Source: RGIG4608 sp045651165
GTDB taxonomy: Bacteria; Bacillota; Clostridia; Oscillospirales; CAG-272
Length of the DNA: 14,231 nucleotides
NCBI GenBank assembly: GCA_045651165.1
Contig: JAZRRX010000023.1
Span: 1 to 14,231, forward strand
Reading direction: 5' to 3'
Part shown: piece by piece, positions 1 to 7,187 of the stretch
Layout: the number at the start of each line of letters is the position of its first letter
How positions within the stretch are numbered: position 1 is the first letter of the stretch
The notes under the pieces: generated by a model
Told to the model about the DNA's origin: nothing
Databases searched by the model: none
Seen by the model: only the letters and a program-made list of their open reading frames with translations
Made by a program: the position numbers and the translations under genes

Positions 1-258
1 ATACAACAAAGTAATTTTTAGAAAAACAAATCTTTGATTTGGTTTTCGTTGTTTTGAAAATTCAATTTCGTACGTCGTACTTGTACGTAAGAACGAAATT
101 GGAGTTTCAAAACCGATAATTCATTCGTGAATTATCGAAAATTTACGAAGATTACCCAAAAACCAATGCGATTGTTTTGCTCCGCTTTTTCAAAAGCGGA
201 AGCCCAGCGGCTTGAGCACTCCACAGGTAAACTAACTCCCCGACAAATCAAAATTTGA
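1..258. repeat. Right half of the large palindromic repeat (copy A)
   Basis: Bases 11-216 match 7461-7666 with about five mismatches in 206 bases, and both copies end in the same bases (CAAATCAAAATTTG). The left half lies outside the window, and bases 1-10 already diverge from the full copy. Visible structure includes an imperfect inverted repeat spanning about 42-114, a perfect 10-bp hairpin (114-123 with 128-137), and a perfect 9-bp hairpin (181-189 with 192-200). The one difference between copies inside the 10-bp hairpin falls in its tetraloop. The last 28 bases are close to the reverse complement of the left end of the full copy at 7188. No credible coding frame is seen. It looks like a MITE-type element or a structured RNA repeat. 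Confidence 0.85.
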
Positions 259-275
259 AATACAAGGAGAATCTT

Positions 276-959
276 ATGCTATCGCTAATTCTAAGCTTCA
301 TATTCCACATATATCATCTGATTTTGGGAGTATCAACCCCTAATAAATTTCCTCCACCCCTCACACCGGAAGTCGAAAAGAAACATTTTGAGCTTGCAAG
401 AAACGGAAATGAGGATTCACGTCAAAAATTAATTTTACACAACTTGCGCCTCGTTTCACACATTGTGCGCAAATACTATTCAAATGCTCCCGACAGTGAA
501 GACCTCGTGTCAATCGGTGTAATTGGTCTTGTTAAGGCAGTTGATACATTCAAATACGAAACGGGCATTCGATTCGCCACCTATGCCGCAAGATGCATTC
601 AAAACGAAATACTAATGCACTTTCGCGCTCAAAAAAAGCGTAGTTCAGACGTTTCTTTATCCGAAACCATAGATGTTGACCGCGATGGTAACCCACTTAC
701 ATATATGGATATCCTTTATACCAACGAAAATCTTGGCGATGAGTTTGACACAAAAACGCAAATCGAACGAGCGATTCGCCTTGTAAATAATCTGCTTGAC
801 GAACGAGAAAAGCAGATAATCACGATGAGATATGGACTTTTTGGTATTTCAAGGAGCTACACTCAAAAAGAAATTGCCGAAAAGTTAAATATTTCTCGCT
901 CATATGTTAGCAGAATTGAAAAAAGCGCACTTGAAAAGCTAAGGCAGGGGCTTTCATAA
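276..959 (+). CDS. sigK: RNA polymerase sporulation sigma factor, pro-sigma-K
   Basis: This is a sigma-70 family factor that, by homology, directs late mother-cell transcription during sporulation. The start is the ATG at 276, six bases after an AAGGAG ribosome site (264-269); a TTG at 255 is in frame but lies in the repeat end and upstream of that site. The 227-residue product opens with a hydrophobic stretch (about residues 1-20, LSLILSFIFHIYHLIL) that fits the pro-sequence removed from pro-sigma-K by the SpoIVFB protease. Region 2 follows with HNLRLVSHIV, SEDLVSIGVIGL and FATYAARCIQNEILMHFR, then region 4 with an RSYVSRIEKSAL helix-turn-helix; these match SigK closely. The gene is uninterrupted, unlike the skin-split versions in Bacillus subtilis and Clostridioides difficile. 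No sigma-E or sigma-K promoter is recognisable in the repeat directly upstream. Sigma-E is a less likely alternative, because its pro-sequence and region 2 differ. Confidence 0.93.
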   Translation: MLSLILSFIFHIYHLILGVSTPNKFPPPLTPEVEKKHFELARNGNEDSRQKLILHNLRLVSHIVRKYYSNAPDSEDLVSIGVIGLVKAVDTFKYETGIRFATYAARCIQNEILMHFRAQKKRSSDVSLSETIDVDRDGNPLTYMDILYTNENLGDEFDTKTQIERAIRLVNNLLDEREKQIITMRYGLFGISRSYTQKEIAEKLNISRSYVSRIEKSALEKLRQGLS

Positions 960-962
960 TAA

Positions 963-1000
963 AAAAGGATATGCCGAAATTGGCATATCCTTTTGTTTTA
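963..1000. terminator. Bidirectional intrinsic terminator between sigK and the convergent zinc-ribbon gene
   Basis: A perfect 13-bp stem (963-975 with 982-994) with a six-base loop is flanked by A-rich and T-rich tracts on both sides. It lies just after the sigK stop codon and before the stop of the minus-strand gene, so it can serve both convergent transcripts. Confidence 0.88.
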
Positions 1001-1660
1001 TTCTAAATAAAGAGAATCTGCGTCCAAAAAAGCGTGAGTGTTTAGTGAATTATCGGTGGGAATCTTGTACTCCGCACCGCAATCTCGACATTTCACTAAA
1101 ACGCCATCGGAAAATATTTCAAATCCATATTTTTCCTCATCTACTAAACCACCATGCTCGCATTTGCAGAATATTTTTCCCTCTGCTTCAAGCTCGGAGA
1201 GTACAAAAAGCACGCTCTGAGTAAGCTCGGAATCAAGCGCCTCGTCCTCATCCGTAGTATTTGCTTCACGGAAAGCAGAAAGATTAGTAATTCCGTGCTC
1301 CTCCATCAATTCCATCAGTTTAAGCTCACCTCGTGCAAGATTTGCTTTAACGTGGTCCATGTCACCAAGGAAGCAAATGTCCATATCGGAATACGGACAC
1401 TGGAGGAAAAAGTCCTCTTCTCCAAAGAAAATTCCGGGGCTAACTACGAAATTATGTGGATTGGGACAAAAAAGGCAAGGAACAGTAAGACGAATCTTTC
1501 CATCTGCCTGCTTCATTACAGTCATTTCACTGCCACCGCAGTCGCACTTGAGCTTTATCATAGGAGCTGAAAGAGTAAAAATATCCAGCGCGCTCATAAC
1601 TCCTGCTCCGCAATGAGGACAGCGATACGCTATTGTAGTTTGTTTATTTTTAAGTACCAT
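998..1660 (-). CDS. Multi-zinc-ribbon protein of unknown function
   Basis: I do not recognise a named family. The ATG at 1660 is preferred (220 residues): it follows a weak GGTAGGAT ribosome site, whereas the longer frame starts inside the upstream gene's terminator hairpin. Cysteines occur in pairs typical of metal knuckles: YRCPHCGAG near the N terminus with a CDCGG about 25 residues later, PCLFCPNPH mid-protein, FCKCEHGG, and KCRDCGAEYKIP near the C terminus. The middle is an acidic helical segment (about residues 105-165). The beginning-and-end arrangement suggests two structural zinc ribbons. There are no membrane segments or signal peptide, so it is probably cytosolic. It lies 56 bases downstream of the foldase gene, with a hairpin in between. 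Nucleic-acid or protein binding is plausible but inferred only from the ribbons. Confidence 0.75.
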   Translation of the reverse strand: MVLKNKQTTIAYRCPHCGAGVMSALDIFTLSAPMIKLKCDCGGSEMTVMKQADGKIRLTVPCLFCPNPHNFVVSPGIFFGEEDFFLQCPYSDMDICFLGDMDHVKANLARGELKLMELMEEHGITNLSAFREANTTDEDEALDSELTQSVLFVLSELEAEGKIFCKCEHGGLVDEEKYGFEIFSDGVLVKCRDCGAEYKIPTDNSLNTHAFLDADSLYLE

Positions 1661-1673
1661 AATAAATCCTACC

Positions 1674-1702
1674 AAAATGGCACGGACAAGCCGTGCCATT
1701 TT
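1674..1702 (-). terminator. Hairpin terminator after the parvulin foldase gene
   Basis: A perfect 12-bp stem (1674-1685 with 1691-1702) with a five-base loop lies 15 bases past the stop of the foldase gene. On the minus strand the stem itself ends in four T and is followed by GG, so termination may be partial and some read-through into the zinc-ribbon gene is possible. Confidence 0.65.
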
Positions 1703-1716
1703 TATTTACAATTTAA

Positions 1717-4176
1717 TTAGTGATTGTGTCCTTCGTGGCTTTCTTCAATACCGAAAATAGTTGCGAAAATATCTTCGTTGAACTCAATTCCGTATGAAGG
1801 AAGTTCGTCGTACCATGTGCCAACATCTTCGTTTGTTGCGCCTTCGTTAGCAGAGATTCTCCAAGCAGGATCTTCACCTTCGCCACCAAAGTACATAATG
1901 TGCCAACCGTATGTTGTTTCAACAAGACCGATTTCGCCTTCCTTTGTTGCGGCAAAGAGCCAATCTTCGAACTCTTCAACCATATCACCCTTGTTTACGC
2001 CATCATAGAAAACGTTAGAGTCGTGTGTTTTGGCGCCAAATTCTTCGAATTTTTCTTTGGAAATTGTGCCGTCTTCACCACAAGCTGCCTTGATCTGTGC
2101 AAGGAGAGCTTCTGCTGCTGCCTTAGCTTCTTCCTTTGTTTTGAAAGAAACTGCGGGATCAGTATCCTTTGTTGCGTCAACCTTGAAGAGAATATGACCA
2201 ACATCACGAAGCTTGTAATCTTCTCTGTGAGCTGCTTCAGTTACGAAGTAAGCGCTGAGTGAATACTCGCTTGTTTTTTCAACATTAGCAAGTTTTTCTT
2301 CTGCTGTTTCAAGTGTCTTCTTTGCTGATTCAAGAGAAGTTTCAAGTGTCTTCTTGCTTGATTCAAGAGCTGCCTTTGCATCAGCATCAGTTTCAGCTGC
2401 GATTTCTTTTTCCAATTCAGCGATTGCATCTTCAGTAACCTTTACTGAAGTTTTAGCATTTTCAACGTTGATTACCAACATATCCCATTCCCAAGTTGTG
2501 TTAACAGCTGCGGATGTACCCTGTGTTTCGTTTTCTTCGTATTCAATGCCGTATTCTGCCTTAACGCCACCAAAGAGCATCTTACCAAGCTCGGATGTGA
2601 GTGTGTAAGTACCTGTCTTTGTTGCGTTTGTAATTACAGTATTAAGATTTGTGATAATGGACTTAGGAAGAGTTGTTGTTGCCTTCAACCACTTGTCGTT
2701 TGATGCGAGTGTCTTAAGAGCTTCAACAATTGCCTTGGGAAGTTCCTTAGCAGCCGCTGTCCATTCTGTAGATGAGCCTTCAGCAACCTTGATGAGTGTT
2801 TCGTCGATATTGCTTTCACCCTTCAATGCTGCTTCAATAATTGCATTCTTAAGTTCGTCAGAGTTGTATGCCTTAAGAGCGTCTTCAGAGGGCTTCTTAT
2901 CATCTGCGAAATTCTTTGTTGCGTTCTTGTAAGCTTCATCAAATTTGCTCTGATACTTTTCAGTAAGAAGGAGCTTCTTCAATTCATCAACCTTGATGAT
3001 TGCTTTAACGATATCATCTTCACCAGCCAAAACTGCTTCAATGATTGCCTTCTTAAGTTCTTCTGTCTTATATGCGTTAAGAGCTGCTTCAGAGGGCTTT
3101 TCGTCTGTCTTATAATCCTTTGTTGCTGTGTTATATGCACTATCGAATGAAGAATCGTACTTTTCATCAAGAACGATGCGCTTGAATTCTTCAGGAGTTG
3201 TTGCAGCTGCAAGTCTTTCGATAACGGACTTGTCCTTTGCCAAGCTTTCTTCATTCTTCATTTTGTTAGTTTCAGCTGTCTTATAAGCTTCTTTGTATGC
3301 TGCGCTTTCTTCGCCACCCTCATAGTCTTCGGGTTTAATCTTTGCAGCTTCTTCAGCCTTCTTGCCTTCAATAGCTGCCTTGTAAGCTGCACTTTCAACG
3401 CCGCCTACGTAATCTTCAGCCTTGGGCCATGTAATTGTGTACTGGCTTGTAAGTGAATAAACGAGATATTCTGCTTTTACGAAAGAAGAAAGGTTATCTT
3501 CAAAGAACTTATCTTCACGAATATCATCTACTGTTTCTTTAATTCTGTCATAAACGATCTGGTAGTAGGAAGAAGCGATGTTTTCGATAATAAGTGCTTT
3601 CTTAAGGTCGCTCTGATTTACGTGCTGACCGAAGTTAGAACGAAGATATTCTTCGAATGTAACTGTTTGACCATACTGTTCATAGTAAGACTCAGAGTAT
3701 GTCTTAGCAGCTTCCTTAAGAGACTTGATAGAATCCTTTGCATACTGCTTTGCATCTTTTTCAAGTTTAGCAAAATCAACTGTGCTATCTACCTTAGCAG
3801 CTTCGCAGTACTTAAGGTATGTTTCAACTGTTGTCTTTGTTCCAGCTACGAAATAATCATAGTATGTTTGAGTCTTGGAAGCATCAGTGTACTGCTCGTT
3901 CAACGGAACGCTATTATCAAACTTGAGGTATCCAAGCATGATGTAATAGTAGTTCTGTGAATACCAGTTCTGATAGTAGGAGTTTGCAAAGTACTCCATC
4001 ATTGAAGCATTAACTTCAAAGTTATCGGATGATGCGCCTTTTTTAACACGGAAGAAAATTCCTGTTCCGGCTACGAGTGAAAGCAAAAAGCCAAGCAAAA
4101 TAACCGCTGCAACGATTACCGCAATGAGGCTGGTTTTGCTCATTTTCTTTTTATTTACGGGTTTAACCTGTGCCAT
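1717..4176 (-). CDS. Membrane-anchored parvulin-type peptidylprolyl isomerase (PrsA/SurA-like), unusually large
   Basis: This is a predicted extracytoplasmic foldase that catalyses cis-trans isomerisation of prolyl bonds in exported proteins. The 819 residues begin with a short basic segment and one membrane helix (about 15-42) with no lipobox, so it is an N-terminally anchored protein. A Tyr-rich SurA-N-like helical region follows (about 50-250). Next are a short duplicated EDY-GG-ESAAYK motif (254-276 and 283-303), a 68-residue tandem duplication (about 327-389 and 395-457, both carrying EKY, KKPSE/EKPSE and AIIEA), and a charged coiled coil (about 580-632). The parvulin domain covers about 656-764, from GHILFKV to TYGWHIMYF. 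The tail ends in the His-rich ESHEGHNH. PrsA proteins are usually about 300 residues. The ribosome site GGAG lies 11 bases before the ATG; a TATAAT-like element sits at 4213-4218 on the same strand. Confidence 0.87.
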   Translation of the reverse strand: MAQVKPVNKKKMSKTSLIAVIVAAVILLGFLLSLVAGTGIFFRVKKGASSDNFEVNASMMEYFANSYYQNWYSQNYYYIMLGYLKFDNSVPLNEQYTDASKTQTYYDYFVAGTKTTVETYLKYCEAAKVDSTVDFAKLEKDAKQYAKDSIKSLKEAAKTYSESYYEQYGQTVTFEEYLRSNFGQHVNQSDLKKALIIENIASSYYQIVYDRIKETVDDIREDKFFEDNLSSFVKAEYLVYSLTSQYTITWPKAEDYVGGVESAAYKAAIEGKKAEEAAKIKPEDYEGGEESAAYKEAYKTAETNKMKNEESLAKDKSVIERLAAATTPEEFKRIVLDEKYDSSFDSAYNTATKDYKTDEKPSEAALNAYKTEELKKAIIEAVLAGEDDIVKAIIKVDELKKLLLTEKYQSKFDEAYKNATKNFADDKKPSEDALKAYNSDELKNAIIEAALKGESNIDETLIKVAEGSSTEWTAAAKELPKAIVEALKTLASNDKWLKATTTLPKSIITNLNTVITNATKTGTYTLTSELGKMLFGGVKAEYGIEYEENETQGTSAAVNTTWEWDMLVINVENAKTSVKVTEDAIAELEKEIAAETDADAKAALESSKKTLETSLESAKKTLETAEEKLANVEKTSEYSLSAYFVTEAAHREDYKLRDVGHILFKVDATKDTDPAVSFKTKEEAKAAAEALLAQIKAACGEDGTISKEKFEEFGAKTHDSNVFYDGVNKGDMVEEFEDWLFAATKEGEIGLVETTYGWHIMYFGGEGEDPAWRISANEGATNEDVGTWYDELPSYGIEFNEDIFATIFGIEESHEGHNH

Positions 4177-4212
4177 TTTTTGTATCTCTCCTTTTTTGGC
4201 ATTAATAGGATT

Positions 4213-4218
4213 ATTATA
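4213..4218 (-). promoter_or_regulatory. Possible -10 element for the foldase gene
   Basis: The minus strand reads TATAAT here, 37 bases upstream of the foldase ATG in an AT-rich gap. No good -35 sits at 16-18 bases; TTCAAA at 20 bases is the best partner. The gene could instead be read from the rnj transcript. Confidence 0.35.
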
Positions 4219-4301
4219 GCTTTAAAATGTTGTTTATTTTTGAATAAATTATTAACAAAGTGTGAATTGTACCATTATTCTATCTTTTTATATAAAATTC
4301 C

Positions 4302-6284
4302 TCACACGTTCATAATAATGGGTAAAATCATAGGTCTGCGCTTGGTTTTTGAGTAAATATATTTGGACAAATCTTCCTTCAATTTGGTTTTAAGATCCAT
4401 CCTATCAACCATGCGAGCGCGGTCGAGATAATTTTCAATTGACTCTGTTGCAACCTCTTTAATTTCATCCATAAGATCCTCGGCTTCGCGAACGTAAACA
4501 AAGCCACGAGAAACAATGTCGGGCCCTGAAATTAGTAGCTTTGCGCCAAGGTCAACTCCTGCCACAACAACCACAAGTCCGTCTTGGGACAAATGACGTC
4601 TATCGCGAAGAACGATGTTTCCAACTTCACCAACACTGTTGCCATTAACAAGAATTTTTCCTGCAGGAACACTTCCCATAAATCTTGCTCCGATTGCCGA
4701 TAATTCAAGCACTTTTCCAATGTCGGAAATGAATATATCCCTCTCTGCCATACCCATTTCAAGAGCCAATTCTCTGTTGGCATTGAGATGACGATATTCC
4801 CCGTGAACAGGCATAAAATATCTGGGTTTTAAAAGCGCTTGCATCAATTTCAATTCCTCGCGGCACGCATGTCCCGAAACGTGAACACTAACTATGGTAT
4901 CGTGAAGCACGGTAACACCATTTTTAGTGAGCTCGTTGATAATTCGGCTAATGAGTTTTTCATTGCCAGGAATGGGGCTTGATGAGAGAATAACAACGTC
5001 ATTTCTTCCAATAGTTACTTGATTGTGGTCAGAGAATGCCATTCTATAAAGTGCGCTCATAGGCTCACCCTGTGAACCCGTTGTTACGATAGTGATTTCT
5101 TCAGGTCTAAATCTCTTTATCTCGGAAATATCTATCAACACTCCCTCGGGAATATCCATATATCCAAGCTCGGACGCCGCGCCAACAACGTTGAGCATAC
5201 TGCGACCGGTAATTGCAACCTTTCTGCCGTGTCGAGCGCTCGTGTCAATTACTTGTTGCACTCTGTGAACGTTTGACGAGAACGTTGCGATAATTATTCT
5301 CTTGTCATTTTGAGTTGAAAACACATATTCAAGTGATTTTCCAACCTTGCGCTCACTTGGAGTGTAACCTTCGCGCTCAGCATTGGTGCTCTCACACATA
5401 AGAAGTTCAATTCCCTCTTTTCCAAGCTCTCCAAGACGCGTTATATCCATAACTTCACCGTCAATCGGAGTCAAATCAAGCTTAAAATCTCCCGTGTGGA
5501 ATATTTTTCCTTGAGGGGTGTCGATACAAAGTGCACACGCGTCTGCGATTGAGTGGTTTACGTGAATAAATTCCACTGCAAAATTCGTTCCAATTTTAAT
5601 CGTATCACCGGCACTAACAACCCTTAAATCCGCATCAAACGGAAGTTTGAATTCAAGGAGCTTGTTTTTGATAATACCAAGCGTCAAAAGTGTGCCATAA
5701 ACAGGTACGTTTATCTCGCGAAGAAGATAAGGAATGCCACCGATGTGGTCCTCGTGTCCGTGAGTGAGAAGAACTGCACGAACCTTGTCAATATTATCTT
5801 TTAAATAGGTAAAATCGGGAATTACAAGGTCGATACCGAGCATGTCTTCATCAGGAAAACCAAACCCACAGTCGATAACGATAATGTCATCTCCGCACTC
5901 AATGGCAGTAATATTTTTTCCTATCTCATTAAGTCCACCAAGAGGAATAATTTTAACCTTTGCATTAACATCTTTTGCAATATGGGGCACAAAAGAAATG
6001 TTGTTTTGTGCCTTTTTGCTCTGATTTGGCTTGTTATATGACTTTTTAGATGTTTTCTGACTATTTTTGCTCTTATTTTTATTATTTTCAGTACGATTTT
6101 CGTGTTGCTTTCGAGTGTCTTTTTTAGACTTTTGCTCCTCTTGAGATGCAATCGCCTCATTTTGAAGCTTGGCAAGTTTTTCTCTTACTTGTTGCTTTGA
6201 AACTTGCTTTTTCTTTCCTTCTTTTTTTCTTTTATGAGTAGGAGCATTTATTTTTTCACTCTTATTTTCTTTTTCTTTTTTCAT
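4302..6284 (-). CDS. rnj: Ribonuclease J with a basic N-terminal extension
   Basis: This is a metallo-beta-lactamase/beta-CASP RNase, by homology an endonuclease and 5'-to-3' exonuclease central to mRNA decay and rRNA processing. The ATG at 6284 (660 residues) follows AAAGGAAG; the longer open frame to 6386 runs into a repeat and is rejected. Residues 1-105 are a low-complexity Lys/Asn/Gln/Ser-rich extension that is likely disordered. The nuclease core begins at VKIIPLGGLNEIGKN (about 110-124). Metal ligands are visible as HGHEDH (175-180), HVNHS (about 241-245) and HTGDFK (263-268). Later beta-CASP marks include CESTNAEREGYTPSER, TTGSQGEPMSAL and HVSGHA. The family is usually about 555 residues, so the extra length is the N terminus. 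The 125-base gap to the foldase gene has no terminator, so co-transcription is possible. Confidence 0.95.
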   Translation of the reverse strand: MKKEKENKSEKINAPTHKRKKEGKKKQVSKQQVREKLAKLQNEAIASQEEQKSKKDTRKQHENRTENNKNKSKNSQKTSKKSYNKPNQSKKAQNNISFVPHIAKDVNAKVKIIPLGGLNEIGKNITAIECGDDIIVIDCGFGFPDEDMLGIDLVIPDFTYLKDNIDKVRAVLLTHGHEDHIGGIPYLLREINVPVYGTLLTLGIIKNKLLEFKLPFDADLRVVSAGDTIKIGTNFAVEFIHVNHSIADACALCIDTPQGKIFHTGDFKLDLTPIDGEVMDITRLGELGKEGIELLMCESTNAEREGYTPSERKVGKSLEYVFSTQNDKRIIIATFSSNVHRVQQVIDTSARHGRKVAITGRSMLNVVGAASELGYMDIPEGVLIDISEIKRFRPEEITIVTTGSQGEPMSALYRMAFSDHNQVTIGRNDVVILSSSPIPGNEKLISRIINELTKNGVTVLHDTIVSVHVSGHACREELKLMQALLKPRYFMPVHGEYRHLNANRELALEMGMAERDIFISDIGKVLELSAIGARFMGSVPAGKILVNGNSVGEVGNIVLRDRRHLSQDGLVVVVAGVDLGAKLLISGPDIVSRGFVYVREAEDLMDEIKEVATESIENYLDRARMVDRMDLKTKLKEDLSKYIYSKTKRRPMILPIIMNV

Positions 6285-6333
6285 TTGATACACTTCCTTT
6301 CTATATGTAAAGTTGTAAATTGAACATTTGAGT

Positions 6334-6541
6334 AAATTGGGGTTTATCGGCGTGATAACAATCTGCTTTTGGATTGTTTCGTCCACCTTTTCAAAGGTAG
6401 CTCTCCACGAGTAGTGGCGCTCACCGCGTAGGTGAAACAGCGTTTCTTTTGGAGCTTTTCTTTGCGCTTATACTTGCAAAGAAAAGCGGAGCAAAACAAC
6501 AGAGGGGCTGGATTGTTACTCCCCCACAAATCAAAATTTGA
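6334..6541. repeat. Short hairpin-array element with ends of the same repeat family (copy C)
   Basis: The left end (AAATTGGGGTTTATCGG) and right end (CCCACAAATCAAAATTTG) resemble the two ends of the larger repeat, and they form imperfect terminal inverted repeats ending internally at GATTGTTA / TAACAATC. Between them lie four hairpins in a row: 6385-6390 with 6393-6398, 6405-6408 with 6414-6417, 6421-6425 with 6431-6435, and a perfect 12-bp stem 6454-6465 with 6476-6487. Positions 6481-6500 are the reverse complement of the TTGTTTTGCTCCGCTTTTC module found in copies A and B, so the copies share an internal part in opposite orientation. No target-site duplication is evident. It sits between rnj and its likely upstream promoter. 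Confidence 0.75.
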
Positions 6542-6548
6542 ATCACGA

Positions 6549-6692
6549 AAAAAGGCGCAAGCAAATACCGCGACAATGCGCGGTTTTTTCTAATATTAAG
6601 GTGCCTCCATTTTGATACTGTTTCCGCGGACTAAACCGAACACACCGCATATCACAATATCGGAACACCTTGTTTATAACTGTCAATTCGTC
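6549..6692 (-). ncRNA. Candidate structured leader or small RNA upstream of rnj
   Basis: Transcription from the consensus promoter at 6699-6727 would start near 6692. The predicted RNA carries a 74-base imperfect hairpin: AAGGTG/CACCTT closes it (6598-6603 with 6666-6671), with inner stems 6613-6617/6650-6654 and 6626-6629/6645-6648. A GC-rich region follows with two competing pairings, ACCGCG with CGCGGT (6567-6584) and GCGCA with TGCGC (6555-6581); the latter precedes six T on the minus strand. It ends where repeat copy C begins. I recognise no Rfam family. It could be an attenuator in the rnj leader, a free small RNA such as a 6S-like RNA, or incidental structure. Confidence 0.4.
6567..6589 (+). 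terminator. Possible plus-strand hairpin terminator without an obvious upstream gene
   Basis: On the plus strand a 6-bp stem (6567-6572 with 6579-6584) and six-base loop are followed directly by TTTTTT. No plus-strand gene lies upstream, so it may end antisense transcription entering from the repeat or may simply be the mirror of the minus-strand structure. Confidence 0.35.
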
Positions 6693-6698
6693 TTTTTT

Positions 6699-6727
6699 AT
6701 TATACCCCAAAAACAAAGAATTGTCAA
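6699..6727 (-). promoter_or_regulatory. Consensus sigma-A promoter directed towards rnj
   Basis: The minus strand reads TTGACA (6722-6727), a 17-base spacer and TATAAT (6699-6704), a perfect match to the vegetative consensus. The first coding region downstream is rnj, about 415 bases from the start point, with the structured region and repeat copy C in between. Confidence 0.85.
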
Positions 6728-6781
6728 TATAAAAGCGTTGACAATATCTTCCTTTCATCGACAGAATATTTTATATTTTTG

Positions 6782-6810
6782 TTGACAAAACTCGACCATT
6801 GGTGTATAAT
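6782..6810 (+). promoter_or_regulatory. Consensus sigma-A promoter of the abrB-like gene
   Basis: TTGACA (6782-6787), a 17-base spacer and TATAAT (6805-6810) form a perfect consensus promoter about 50 bases before the start codon. It is divergent from the promoter at 6699-6727, with only about 54 bases between the two -35 boxes. Confidence 0.9.
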
Positions 6811-6865
6811 AACCTTCACAAGAAACAAATTTCTTGAAATTATTTCTTAAAGGAGCATTTTACCG

Positions 6866-7108
6866 ATGAAATCTACCGGCATAACAAGACCCGTTGACGC
6901 TCTGGGCAGAGTTGTTATCCCTATGGAAATACGCGAAAATCTCAACATTAACCCTAAAGATCTTTTGGACATTTCCATGCAGGGTAACCAGATTGTTTTG
7001 ACAAAGCACGGCGAGACTTGCGTTTTCTGTGATTGCGCCGATGATCTTGTGAATTTTGAAGATAAAAAGGTGTGCAAAAACTGCCTTTCTAAGCTCTCAC
7101 AACTTTAA
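6866..7108 (+). CDS. AbrB/SpoVT-family transition-state regulator with C-terminal zinc ribbon
   Basis: This is a small swapped-hairpin DNA-binding regulator of the AbrB family, which in Firmicutes represses post-exponential and sporulation genes. The N-terminal half (MKSTGITRPVDALGRVVIPMEIR onward, about residues 1-47) follows B. subtilis AbrB almost position by position, including the LGRVVIP core. The C-terminal half differs: it has a CVFCDC...VCKNC arrangement (about residues 52-74) that should bind one zinc and probably mediates oligomerisation in place of the AbrB C-terminal domain. It is 80 residues, complete. The ribosome site AAGGAG (6850-6855) is 10 bases before the ATG. It is a single-gene unit with its own promoter and terminator. 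Targets cannot be told from the sequence; autoregulation through the divergent promoter region is plausible. Confidence 0.9.
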   Translation: MKSTGITRPVDALGRVVIPMEIRENLNINPKDLLDISMQGNQIVLTKHGETCVFCDCADDLVNFEDKKVCKNCLSKLSQL

Positions 7109-7140
7109 TAACAGTTTGATATTTTCTTCATAAGTGATAA

Positions 7141-7166
7141 AAGCCGAGCAGCGCTCGGCTTTTTTT
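7141..7166 (+). terminator. Intrinsic terminator of the abrB-like gene
   Basis: A perfect 9-bp GC-rich stem (7141-7149 with 7153-7161) with a three-base loop is followed by a run of T to 7166, 32 bases after the stop codon. Confidence 0.93.
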
Positions 7167-7187
7167 GTTGGAAAATTTCTGATGATA

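Noticed and set aside
255..275. TTG start for sigK seven codons upstream
   Set aside because: It falls in the repeat end and precedes the AAGGAG site that clearly serves the ATG at 276.
2354..2932. Plus-strand open frames opposite the foldase gene
   Set aside because: They are antisense shadows of a biased, repeat-rich coding region with no start signals.
6285..6386. N-terminal extension of RNase J to an ATG at 6386
   Set aside because: The extra codons lie partly in repeat copy C, and the ATG at 6284 has a strong AAAGGAAG site at proper spacing.
6334..6541. CRISPR-like array in the hairpin-rich region
   Set aside because: The hairpins have different sequences and there is no regular repeat-spacer period.
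6543..6758. 71-codon minus-strand frame upstream of rnj
   Set aside because: It begins upstream of and runs through the consensus promoter, with no ribosome site at its start; the end with CRGICLR is just the GC-rich hairpin read as codons.
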